Assembly: GCA_047692235.1 (NCBI GenBank)
Contig: JBLLJR010000002.1
Span: forward strand, 1 to 60,393
DNA from: JBLLJR01 sp047692235
GTDB lineage: Bacteria > Pseudomonadota > Gammaproteobacteria > Enterobacterales > Enterobacteriaceae
Reading direction: 5' to 3'
Length of the DNA stretch: 60,393 bases
Position numbers and translations under genes: made by a program. The notes under the pieces were generated by a model. That model had not been told where the DNA came from. It saw nothing but the letters and a program-made list of their open reading frames with translations, and ran no database searches. Below are positions 7,855-15,800 of this stretch, piece after piece. Position 1 is the stretch's first letter, and the number at the start of each line of letters is the position of its first letter.

Positions 7855-9465
7855 ATGACAGAATCATTTGCTAAATTATTTGAAGAATCTATGCAAACTA
7901 CTGAAATAAGACTTGGATTTATTGTTAAAGGTGTCGTAGTTGCAATATGTAAAGATACAGTATTAGTTGATGCTGGTTTAAAATCTGAATCGGCTATTTC
8001 AATAGATCAATTTTATAATCAAAAAGGAGAGTTAGAAGTATCTATAGGTGACCAAATTGATGTTACTTTAGATACAGTAGAAAATGGTTTTGGGGAGACA
8101 ATATTATCTCGTGAAAAAGCAAAAAGACATGAAGCTTGGTTATCGTTAGATAAATCTTACAAAGAAGATATTAAAGTAATTGGAATAATTAATGGTAAAG
8201 TTAAGGGAGGGTTTACTGTAGAAATTAATAGTATTCGTGCTTTTTTACCTGGATCATTAGTAGATATAAGACCAATTAAAGATACAGGATACTTAGAAGG
8301 TAAAGAGTTAGAGTTTAAAGTAATTAAATTAGATAAAAAACGTAATAATGTTGTAGTTTCTAGAAAAGCTGTAATTGAATCTGAAAATAATGTTGAACGT
8401 AATATTCTTTTAGCTTCTTTACAAGAAGGTATAAAAATAAGTGGTATTATTAAAAATTTAACAGATTATGGGGCTTTTGTAGATTTAGGTGGTATAGATG
8501 GTTTATTACATATTACAGATATGTCATGGAAACGTATAAAACATCCAAATGAAATAGTAAGTATAGGAGATACGATAGAAGTTAAAATATTAAAATTTGA
8601 TCGTGAACGTACACGTGTATCATTAGGACTAAAACAATTAAGTACAGATCCTTGGATGTTCATATCAAAACGTTATCCAATAAATACTATTGTAAATGGT
8701 AAAGTTACTAATTTAACTGATTATGGTTGTTTTGTAGAAATAGAAGAAGGTATTGAAGGATTAGTACATGTTTCAGAAATGGATTGGACAAATAAAAATA
8801 TACATCCATCTAAAGTAGTTCATATTTCTAAAATAGTGCAAGTTATGGTTTTAGATATTGACGAAAATAGGCGTCGTATTTCCTTGGGAGTGAAACAATG
8901 TAAAACTAATCCTTGGAAAAAATTTGATAAAACTTTTAACAAAGGTGATTGTATAGAAGGGAAAATTAAATCTATAACTGATTTTGGTATATTCTTAGGT
9001 TTGCCTGGTAATATTGATGGATTAGTACATTTATCTGATATATCTTGGGATATTAGTGGTGAAAAAGCTATAAAAAAATACAAAAAAGGTGATTTAATCT
9101 CAGCTATAGTATTACAAGTGGATTCAGATAGAGAAAGGATATCATTAGGTATAAAACAAATAAAAGAAGATCCATTTAATAAATATATTAATATTCATAA
9201 AAAAGGATCAATAGTTATAGGTTTAATCACATATATTAAAAATAAAATGATAATAATAGAGTTATCTGATGGTATATGTGGTCATTTACTAATAGATAAA
9301 AAAGTAAAAATTACTGATTATTATAAAAAAAATATTAAGATTGGAAATTTTATATCTTTAATAATATTAAATTATGATCATAAAAATAGAAAAGTAAACC
9401 TATTTATTAATTTTAAACACAAAATTAATAATAAAATAAATGTTAAAAATAAAATAAAAAAATAA
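7855..9465 (+). CDS. rpsA: Ribosomal protein S1
   Basis: The mRNA-binding protein of the 30S subunit, needed to load leader-bearing mRNAs. The N-terminus MTESFAKLFEESMQTTEIR anchors it to the ribosome, and S1 OB-fold repeats follow. Repeats three to five show the classic pattern, for example DYGAFVDLGGIDGLLHITD and DFGIFLGLPGNIDGLVHLSD. The sixth repeat (from about residue 445) is strongly diverged and the tail is lysine-rich. Total length is 536 against 557 in E. coli. ihfB, the usual downstream neighbour, is absent, and ffh follows after 149 bp. Confidence 0.97.
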   Translation: MTESFAKLFEESMQTTEIRLGFIVKGVVVAICKDTVLVDAGLKSESAISIDQFYNQKGELEVSIGDQIDVTLDTVENGFGETILSREKAKRHEAWLSLDKSYKEDIKVIGIINGKVKGGFTVEINSIRAFLPGSLVDIRPIKDTGYLEGKELEFKVIKLDKKRNNVVVSRKAVIESENNVERNILLASLQEGIKISGIIKNLTDYGAFVDLGGIDGLLHITDMSWKRIKHPNEIVSIGDTIEVKILKFDRERTRVSLGLKQLSTDPWMFISKRYPINTIVNGKVTNLTDYGCFVEIEEGIEGLVHVSEMDWTNKNIHPSKVVHISKIVQVMVLDIDENRRRISLGVKQCKTNPWKKFDKTFNKGDCIEGKIKSITDFGIFLGLPGNIDGLVHLSDISWDISGEKAIKKYKKGDLISAIVLQVDSDRERISLGIKQIKEDPFNKYINIHKKGSIVIGLITYIKNKMIIIELSDGICGHLLIDKKVKITDYYKKNIKIGNFISLIILNYDHKNRKVNLFINFKHKINNKINVKNKIKK

Positions 9466-9614
9466 AATTTTTTAAATATTATTAACAATAATTTTAATTA
9501 TTATTTTAAATATAACTAAAAGAAAATATTTAAATTTAATTAAGTTTTTACAATTAATATTGTATATTATAATTATTTATTAATTTTATATGAAAAGAAA
9601 ATTAAGGAAATGAT

Positions 9615-10973
9615 ATGTTTGAAAATTTATCTAATAAATTATTACATGCTATAAAATTAATAAAAGGGCAAGACATTATATCAGAAGAAAATATAAATGA
9701 ATCATTAAATAAAATAAAGTTAGCTTTATTGGAATCAGATGTTACCTTCTCTGTAGTTTCAGATTTAATAAAATCTATTAAAAAAAATGCTATAGGTAAA
9801 AAAATTAGTCCATATTTTTCACCTAGTGAAGAATTTACTAAAATAGTATATAATACACTATTAAATATTATGGGAGGTAATAAACAAAATAATATTTTAA
9901 ATTTTTCACATAACATACCTTCTGTTATTTTATTTATTGGGTTACAAGGTTCTGGAAAAACAACTAGTCTTGGTAAAATTGGAAAATATTTAAGTTTTAA
10001 AAAAAATATAAAAATATTAACTGTTTCATCAGATATATATCGTGAGGCTGCAATAAACCAATTAAAAGTTTTATCTCATGCAGCAAATATAGATTTTTTA
10101 GAATCTTATAATACTCAAACACCATTAGATATTGTTTCTTATGCTGTAGATTTTGCTAAAAAAAAACGTTATGACATTTTGTTAATTGATACACCTGGAT
10201 ATTTATCGACAGGTAAACATATTTTTAAAGAAATAATAAGTATTTATAAAAAAGTCAATCCTATAGAAACATTATTTGTTGTTGATGCTATGTCTGGGCA
10301 AGAAGCAGCTAATACAGTGTATCAAGTTAATAAACTTATACCTTTAACTGGTGTAATATTAACTAAAACAGATAGTGATGCTAGAGGAGGAGCCGCTTTA
10401 TCTGTGAGTCACATTACAAAGAAACCAATAAAATTTATTGGTAACGGAGAATCATTAAATAATTTAGAAAAATTTAATCCTAAGATAATAGTAAAACAAA
10501 TATTAGGTATGGATGATATTCTTACATTTATTGAAAGTATAAAAGATAATCCTAATATAAATAATATGAAATCATTTAATAAAATAACTGATTATAAAGA
10601 TTTTAATTTAATTAATTTTTTAGAACAACTAGATCATATAAATAGTATGGGGGGGATATCAAATTTAATTAACAAACTTCCTAAAAATTATTTAAATAAA
10701 ATAAATAATATATGTGATATAAAAGATAATAAAATCACAGATATTATGAAATCTATAATATATTCTATGACAATAGAAGAAAGAAAAAATCCTAATATTA
10801 TTAAATGTTCAAGAAAAAAACGTATTGCATATGGTTCTGGTGTTAAAATAAAAGATGTTAATAATTTATTAACACAGTTTAAGTATACAAAAAACATAAT
10901 AAAAAATATTAAATCAAATAATATTTCTAGTATTTTTAATAAATTAAAAGATTTATTTCCTTTTAAATTTTAA
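9615..10973 (+). CDS. ffh: Signal recognition particle GTPase Ffh
   Basis: The protein of the SRP that targets inner-membrane proteins co-translationally to FtsY and SecYEG. The 452 residues have N, G and M domains in order. G1 is GLQGSGKTTSLGK (109-121) and G4 is TKTDSDARGG. The G3 motif, DTAGR in E. coli, reads DTPGY at 192-196, an unusual change. The M domain keeps the RNA-binding SRKKRIAYGSG, but the Met-rich finger loop and tail are mostly Ile, Lys and Asn. The ATG follows AAGGAAATGAT. It is functional-looking but eroded. rpsP follows after 79 bp. Confidence 0.95.
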   Translation: MFENLSNKLLHAIKLIKGQDIISEENINESLNKIKLALLESDVTFSVVSDLIKSIKKNAIGKKISPYFSPSEEFTKIVYNTLLNIMGGNKQNNILNFSHNIPSVILFIGLQGSGKTTSLGKIGKYLSFKKNIKILTVSSDIYREAAINQLKVLSHAANIDFLESYNTQTPLDIVSYAVDFAKKKRYDILLIDTPGYLSTGKHIFKEIISIYKKVNPIETLFVVDAMSGQEAANTVYQVNKLIPLTGVILTKTDSDARGGAALSVSHITKKPIKFIGNGESLNNLEKFNPKIIVKQILGMDDILTFIESIKDNPNINNMKSFNKITDYKDFNLINFLEQLDHINSMGGISNLINKLPKNYLNKINNICDIKDNKITDIMKSIIYSMTIEERKNPNIIKCSRKKRIAYGSGVKIKDVNNLLTQFKYTKNIIKNIKSNNISSIFNKLKDLFPFKF

Positions 10974-11052
10974 TATTTTTTAATTTTATTAAATTATTAT
11001 AAATATAAATAATTTTTTCAGTTAGTAAATTAATTTATGTTAAGGAAAATAT

Positions 11053-11283
11053 ATGGTTAAAATTCGCTTGTCTTTACGTGGATGTAAAAAAAGACCATTT
11101 TATCAAGTAATTGTATCGAATAGTAAAAGTGCACGTGATGGTAAATTTATTGAAAAAGTTGGATTTTTTAATCCACTTAACAAACAAAAATATTTAAATA
11201 TAAAAAGAATAAAATATTGGATAAATTGTGGGGCTATTCTTTCAAATAAAGTTAAATATATTATAAAAAAATTATGTAAATAA
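11053..11283 (+). CDS. rpsP: Ribosomal protein S16
   Basis: A small 30S assembly protein of 76 residues (82 in E. coli). The start MVKIRLSLRGCKKRPFYQVI and the following SARDGKFIEKVGFFNP are diagnostic. The C-terminal tail is shortened and lysine-rich. The ATG follows TTAAGGAAA. It heads the rpsP-rimM-(trmD)-rplS operon, in which trmD is missing here. RimM follows after 22 bp. Confidence 0.97.
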   Translation: MVKIRLSLRGCKKRPFYQVIVSNSKSARDGKFIEKVGFFNPLNKQKYLNIKRIKYWINCGAILSNKVKYIIKKLCK

Positions 11284-11305
11284 TTTTTTATTTTAAAATA
11301 AAAAA

Positions 11306-11833
11306 ATGTTTATAAATAAAAAAATAATTTTAGGGAAAATAGGTTCTACTTATGGTTTATTAGGATGGTTAAAAATAATTTCGTATACAGAAATTAATGT
11401 CAATATTTTTCAATATCAACCTTGGTTGATTAAAAACCAACAAAATTTATTAAAAATATTTGTAGAAAAGTGGAAATTTTATAAAAAAAATTTTTTAGTA
11501 AAAATTAAAAATATTAAAAATATAAAAAATGCTCAATGTTTTATAAATTGTTATATTTATATTGACGAATCGCAATTATTTAATTTAAATAGTAATGAAT
11601 ATTACTGGAAAGATTTAATAGGATGTAAAGTATTTTCTTTATATGGATATTATTTTGGCAAAGTAACAAATTTAATTAATACAGGGTCAAATGATATTTT
11701 GATAGTTAATTTAAAAATAAATAATTTATTTAAAATAAAAGAGTTTTTAATTCCTTTTATAAATGAAAAAATAGTTAAAAATGTTGATATAAAATTACAT
11801 AAAATAATAGTTAATTGGCATCCTAATTTTTAA
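11306..11833 (+). CDS. rimM: Ribosome maturation factor RimM
   Basis: Assists maturation of the 30S head, binding S19. It has 175 residues (182 in E. coli). The N-terminal domain begins with the diagnostic LGKIGSTYGLLGWLKI. The C-terminal PRC-barrel half holds YYWKDLIGCKVFS, the GKVTNLINTGSNDILIV block, and the ending IPFINEKIVKNVDI. Divergence is high in the middle. Position between rpsP and rplS confirms identity. The next 535 bp lack trmD. Confidence 0.94.
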   Translation: MFINKKIILGKIGSTYGLLGWLKIISYTEINVNIFQYQPWLIKNQQNLLKIFVEKWKFYKKNFLVKIKNIKNIKNAQCFINCYIYIDESQLFNLNSNEYYWKDLIGCKVFSLYGYYFGKVTNLINTGSNDILIVNLKINNLFKIKEFLIPFINEKIVKNVDIKLHKIIVNWHPNF

Positions 11834-12368
11834 AAATTAATATTTAAAATGTAATTAATGTTATTAGAATATTTTCTAATAAATCTAATACTGATTAATT
11901 AATTATATTAATTTTAAAAATAAATAAAATAAATTTATTCATGATAATATGATAGTTTTATATAATTTTTTATTAAATAAACTTATAAAAATACTAAATT
12001 TACTAAAGACATAAATGAAAATTTATTCATTTTCTACATAAAAATTTTTATATATTAAGAAATATTTAAATTAATAAAAACAATATTATTTTTTTTTAAA
12101 GATATAACAATATTTTTAGAAAGATAGTTATATTATATATATTATTATATATAATTGTAAATTAATTCTTATATTTTAAATTATTGAATATTTCATATAT
12201 ATAACATTTTTTATTTATTAAAAATGTTATAAATATATATAATTATTTATAACATTTTATTATATTAAATAATTTTAATTATATTTTTTTATTTTTTAAA
12301 ATAATTACTAAATTTAAATAATTATTAAATAATAATTATTTAAATTTATTATAAAATAAGGAATTTTA
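11834..12368. other. 535-bp AT-rich gap at the trmD position
   Basis: In E. coli and relatives trmD (tRNA m1G37 methyltransferase) lies between rimM and rplS. Here the interval is almost pure A and T, with only short open frames in any direction and no stretch resembling TrmD motifs that I could recognise. No tRNA-like or GC-rich segment is present. Inference: trmD was deleted or has eroded beyond recognition. The rplS ribosome site (AAGGAATTTTAATG) is at the right edge. Confidence 0.6.
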
Positions 12369-12719
12369 ATGAATAAATTAATTTTAGAACTTGAAAAAGA
12401 ACAAATTAATTATAATATACCGATCTTCTATTCAGGAGATATGTTATCAATTAAGACATGGGTCATTGAAGGCACTAAAAAACGTTTGCAATCATTTGAT
12501 GGAATAGTTATATCTATAAAAAATCGTGGTATTAACTCTTCATTTACTTTAAGAAAAATATCTTATAATAATGAAGGTGTAGAACGAGTTTTTCAAACAC
12601 ATTCTCCAATAATAAATAATATAACTATTAAAAGAAGAGGATTAGTCAGACAATCAAAGTTGTATTATATACGTAAATTAACTGGTAAATCTTCTAGAAT
12701 AAAAGAACGTATAATTTAA
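12369..12719 (+). CDS. rplS: Ribosomal protein L19
   Basis: A 116-residue 50S protein (115 in E. coli) at the 30S-50S interface. The hallmark FDGIVISIKNRGINSSFTLR is present near residues 48-67, followed by GVERVFQTHSP and the basic C-terminal RGLVRQSKLYYIRKLTGKSSR. The ATG follows AAGGAATTTTA. It ends the rpsP-rimM-rplS cluster, 41 bp from the convergent crp. Confidence 0.97.
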   Translation: MNKLILELEKEQINYNIPIFYSGDMLSIKTWVIEGTKKRLQSFDGIVISIKNRGINSSFTLRKISYNNEGVERVFQTHSPIINNITIKRRGLVRQSKLYYIRKLTGKSSRIKERII

Positions 12720-12760
12720 TATTTTTTTATTAAACGTATTATTAAATTAATATTTATATT

Positions 12761-13393
12761 TTATCTTGTACCATATATAACAATAGTTTTGCCATGGGCA
12801 AATATTTGATTTTTATTAACTAATATTTTTAAAATGCGTCCAACTGTTTCTCTAGAACATCCAACTATTTGACTAATTTCTTGTCTTGTAATTTTAATTT
12901 GCATTCCATCTGGATGAGTGATAGCATCAGGTTGAGTTGCTAAAAATAACAAAGTTTTAGATATACGCTCAGTTACATTTAAAAAAAATAAATTTTCTAC
13001 TTTTTGTGATGTCAACCTTAATCTATTAGCTATTTGATATGTTAAATATTTTAGAATATCTGGATTAATGTTAATTAATTTATTAAATCTTATGTATGTA
13101 ATTTCAGCAATTTTACATATTGTTCTTGTACGAACCCAAATATTACATTTTTTATTTAATTTAAATAAACCTAATTCTCCAATAAAATCCCCATTATTTA
13201 AATAGGAAATAATCATTTCTTTATCTTCTTCATTTTTCATAATAACTGATGCAGATCCTGTTATTATAAAATAAAGAATTTCCGATTTTTCACTTTTATT
13301 AATTATCATACTTTTTGGTGGATATTTATGTATATGACAATGAGATTTAAGCCATTCTAAAATTGAATTTATTTGTAATTTACTCAAAATCAT
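12761..13393 (-). CDS. crp: CRP-family transcription regulator, cAMP phosphate pocket altered
   Basis: It has 210 residues, the exact length of E. coli CRP (counting Met), and aligns without gaps. An N-terminal cyclic-nucleotide domain is followed by a dimer helix and a winged helix. The recognition helix CSRETVGRILK and the AR1 region THPDGMQIK are intact. In the cAMP pocket GELGLF and the dimer-helix TS are kept, but the phosphate-binding Arg82 and Ser83 (E. coli mature numbering) are Cys83 and Asn84 here. So DNA binding looks conserved while cAMP binding is doubtful. It is divergent from the YheV-like gene across 258 bp of AT-rich DNA. A global regulator is a rare survivor in a genome this reduced. 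Confidence 0.93.
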   Translation of the reverse strand: MILSKLQINSILEWLKSHCHIHKYPPKSMIINKSEKSEILYFIITGSASVIMKNEEDKEMIISYLNNGDFIGELGLFKLNKKCNIWVRTRTICKIAEITYIRFNKLININPDILKYLTYQIANRLRLTSQKVENLFFLNVTERISKTLLFLATQPDAITHPDGMQIKITRQEISQIVGCSRETVGRILKILVNKNQIFAHGKTIVIYGTR

Positions 13394-13651
13394 TAATTTT
13401 TATACCTTATATAGGTTAACAATTATGTTATTAAAGTTTAATTTTTGTTAAATAAATTATTTATTTAAAAATATTATTTTATATATTTTATTAAAAAATT
13501 ATATATATTAATTAATAAATTATTTTAAACAAATAAAATTTATAAAAATAAAAAACATATATAATATACAATATATATATTTATATGTTTATTTTATATA
13601 AATTTATAATTAAATTATATTAACATAATTAAATCAATAATTAATACATAT

Positions 13652-13855
13652 ATGATATCAAATATTAAAAAAAAATTTATTTCAGGAGCCATTTGTCCAC
13701 TTTGTAATAAAGAAGATACTTTATTAGTATTGTTTAATAATGAAAATATTATAAATAGTGTATCTTGTGTTGAATGTAATTTTTATAAAAAAAGTAATTT
13801 TAATGAAATTAAATCTATTAAATCAAATAAAATTAATTTTATTTATTTAAAATAA
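13652..13855 (+). CDS. yheV: YheV-like small zinc-ribbon protein
   Basis: A 67-residue protein of unknown function. The N-terminal KKKFISGAICPLCNKEDT strongly resembles E. coli YheV (RFIAGAKCPACQAQD as I remember it), and a second pair, CVECNF, completes a CxxC...CxxC zinc ribbon. The tail after residue 48 is lysine and asparagine rich and not conserved. In E. coli yheV lies beside slyD near the tus-rpsL cluster and crp, both also in this window, which supports the call. No strong ribosome site is visible. Its role is unknown. Confidence 0.72.
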   Translation: MISNIKKKFISGAICPLCNKEDTLLVLFNNENIINSVSCVECNFYKKSNFNEIKSIKSNKINFIYLK

Positions 13856-13957
13856 AATATTTATGTTACAATTACAGTAATATATTTAAATTAATTTTTT
13901 GTATATTTTAAATATATATAAAATAATATATTTTCAAAAATTTAGGTTTAATTATCT

Positions 13958-14119
13958 ATGAAACGCACTTTTCAGCCATCAATTTTAAAAAAAAATCGTT
14001 CTCATGGTTTTCGTAAAAGAATGAAAACTAAAAATGGTCGTAAAATTTTGTCACGTCGTAGAAAAAAATTACGATCATTATTAACAATTTCTTCTAAACG
14101 AAATTTTTATAACAAATAG
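13958..14119 (+). CDS. rpmH: Ribosomal protein L34
   Basis: A 53-residue highly basic protein. MKRTFQPSILKKNRSHGFRK is diagnostic of L34, and the NGRKILSRRRKK block follows. E. coli L34 has 46 residues; this one carries an extra C-terminal tail (SSKRNFYNK). The stop at 14117-14119 is one base before the rnpA ATG, so the two are probably translationally coupled as in relatives. dnaA, the usual upstream neighbour, is absent; the YheV-like gene is there instead. Confidence 0.96.
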   Translation: MKRTFQPSILKKNRSHGFRKRMKTKNGRKILSRRRKKLRSLLTISSKRNFYNK

Positions 14120-14120
14120 A

Positions 14121-14459
14121 ATGAATTACAAATTTGATTTTAATTTTAAATTAACAAAATTAAAAGACTTTAATTTTGTTTTTCAAGATCCTAACATAAT
14201 TAGAAATTTATATTTAACTATTTTTAGTAGAAAAAATATTTTAACATATCCAAGGATTGGTATATCTGTTTCTAAAAAATATATTACTTTAGCTAATAAA
14301 AGAAATAGAATTAAAAGATTAGTACGTGAAAGCTTCAGATTAAATAAAAATACATTACCTTTTATGGATTTTGTAATAATTATTAAAAAAAAAATAGTTG
14401 ATTTAAATAATATTGAAATTTTAAAAAAATTAGAAATTTTATGGAAATTTTATTTTTAA
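14121..14459 (+). CDS. rnpA: Ribonuclease P protein component
   Basis: The protein cofactor of RNase P, which matures tRNA 5' ends with the rnpB RNA (not seen in this window). It has 112 residues (119 in E. coli). The central RNA-binding signature KRNRIKRLVRESFR is present, preceded by PRIGISVSKKYI. The stop lies inside yidD, giving a 19-bp overlap, and its start follows rpmH by one base. These features fit the conserved rpmH-rnpA-yidD-yidC-mnmE operon. Confidence 0.96.
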   Translation: MNYKFDFNFKLTKLKDFNFVFQDPNIIRNLYLTIFSRKNILTYPRIGISVSKKYITLANKRNRIKRLVRESFRLNKNTLPFMDFVIIIKKKIVDLNNIEILKKLEILWKFYF

Positions 14460-14677
14460 TTTTAAAACAAATGATTATTTATATAATAAATATTTATCAA
14501 ATTGTAATTAGCCCATGTTTAGTTAATGTATGCAGATTCAAGCCAACATGTTCACAATATTGTATAGAATCTATATCTAAATTTGGAATATTAAATGGAA
14601 TGTTTTTAACATTAAAACGTATTTTAAAATGCCATCCTTTAAATATTGGTGGTAACGATAATGTGCCTAAATGTTAG
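14441..14677 (+). CDS. yidD: Membrane protein insertion efficiency factor YidD
   Basis: A 78-residue amphipathic membrane-associated protein that aids YidC-dependent insertion. The family core is clear: YQIVISPCLVNVCRFKPTCSQYC with conserved cysteines, then the C-terminal LKRILKCHPLNIGGNDNVP. It overlaps rnpA by 19 bp and precedes yidC by 40 bp, the standard arrangement. Length is close to the E. coli protein (85). Confidence 0.94.
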   Translation: MEILFLILKQMIIYIINIYQIVISPCLVNVCRFKPTCSQYCIESISKFGILNGMFLTLKRILKCHPLNIGGNDNVPKC

Positions 14678-14717
14678 TTTAATATATTATTATCACATAT
14701 AACAAGGGCATTTTATT

Positions 14718-15755
14718 ATGTATGTACGATACACTATTTTAGTTTCATTATTATTTGTAATTTTTATTACATTACATTCTTTGAACATAAGTAAAACAAA
14801 AACTACATTTATAAATGATTTAAATAAACCTCTTTTTATTAAAGAAATATTAAATCTTGATATAAAGCAAGATTTTTTTAAAAAAATAAAATATTTATTA
14901 TATAATGATAGTGAAAAATTAATCAAATATTTTATAAATTTAGAAAAAAATAAATTTTTTAACTTAGAATTAAGTAAAATTTTTATTACAAATATGCCTA
15001 ATAATATATTAGAAAATAAATTATGTATTGATTCTAAAAATCAAAATAATGATATCAATGTTAAAACAGAACATTTTAATACAAAAGTTAATTATGATAT
15101 TTTATGGTTTATATCTCAACCTTTATTTTATTTATTACAATTAATATATAAATGTATTGGTAATTGGGGATTTTCTATTATAATAATAACTTTTATTGTA
15201 CGTGGCATAATGTATCCTATAACTAGATCTCAGTATATTTCAATGTCTAAAATACATATGTTACAACCAGAAATTATGGAAATAAAAAAAAAATTTATTA
15301 ATGATAGTACAACACAAAATAAAGAAATTCTTTCTCTTTATAAAAGAGAAAATATTAATCCATTAGGAGGATGTTTATTATTAATAATTCAAATGCCAAT
15401 TTTTTTATCATTGTATAGTGTATTATCAAAATCTATAGAATTACGTCATGCACCTTTTATCTTATGGATAAATGATTTATCTAGTAAAGATCCTTATTAT
15501 ATTTTACCTGTAATTATGGGTATAACTATGTTTTTTGCTCAAAAATCATCATCTTTTAATATTACAGATCCAATACAGCAAAAAATTACTCAAATAATAC
15601 CGGTTATTTTTACTATATTATTTTTATATTTTCCATCTGGATTAGTTTTATACTATATAATTAGTAATTTATTTACTATTGTACAACAATATTTTATACA
15701 CCAAGATTTAATAAAACATAGAATAGATAAAAATAAAAAAATCTTAAAAAATTAA
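14718..15755 (+). CDS. yidC: Membrane protein insertase YidC, with reduced periplasmic domain
   Basis: Inserts and folds inner-membrane proteins, alone or with SecYEG. The protein has only 345 residues against 548 in E. coli. An N-terminal signal-anchor (about 5-21) is followed by a periplasmic region of about 105 residues instead of about 320. The insertase core from ILWFISQPLFYLL onward is complete, with the groove arginine in ITFIVRGIMYP, then NPLGGCLLLIIQMPIFL and FPSGLVLYYI. The loss thus falls in the dispensable P1 domain. Start ATG follows CAAGGGCA. Confidence 0.96.
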   Translation: MYVRYTILVSLLFVIFITLHSLNISKTKTTFINDLNKPLFIKEILNLDIKQDFFKKIKYLLYNDSEKLIKYFINLEKNKFFNLELSKIFITNMPNNILENKLCIDSKNQNNDINVKTEHFNTKVNYDILWFISQPLFYLLQLIYKCIGNWGFSIIIITFIVRGIMYPITRSQYISMSKIHMLQPEIMEIKKKFINDSTTQNKEILSLYKRENINPLGGCLLLIIQMPIFLSLYSVLSKSIELRHAPFILWINDLSSKDPYYILPVIMGITMFFAQKSSSFNITDPIQQKITQIIPVIFTILFLYFPSGLVLYYIISNLFTIVQQYFIHQDLIKHRIDKNKKILKN

Positions 15756-15800
15756 ATAATAATTTTTAAAAAAATAAAAAAATAAAACTATATTTTAAAT

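Noticed and set aside
11834..12368. Possible trmD pseudogene
   Set aside because: No recognisable TrmD motif in any frame; only short A/T-rich open stretches. Called a gap rather than a pseudogene.
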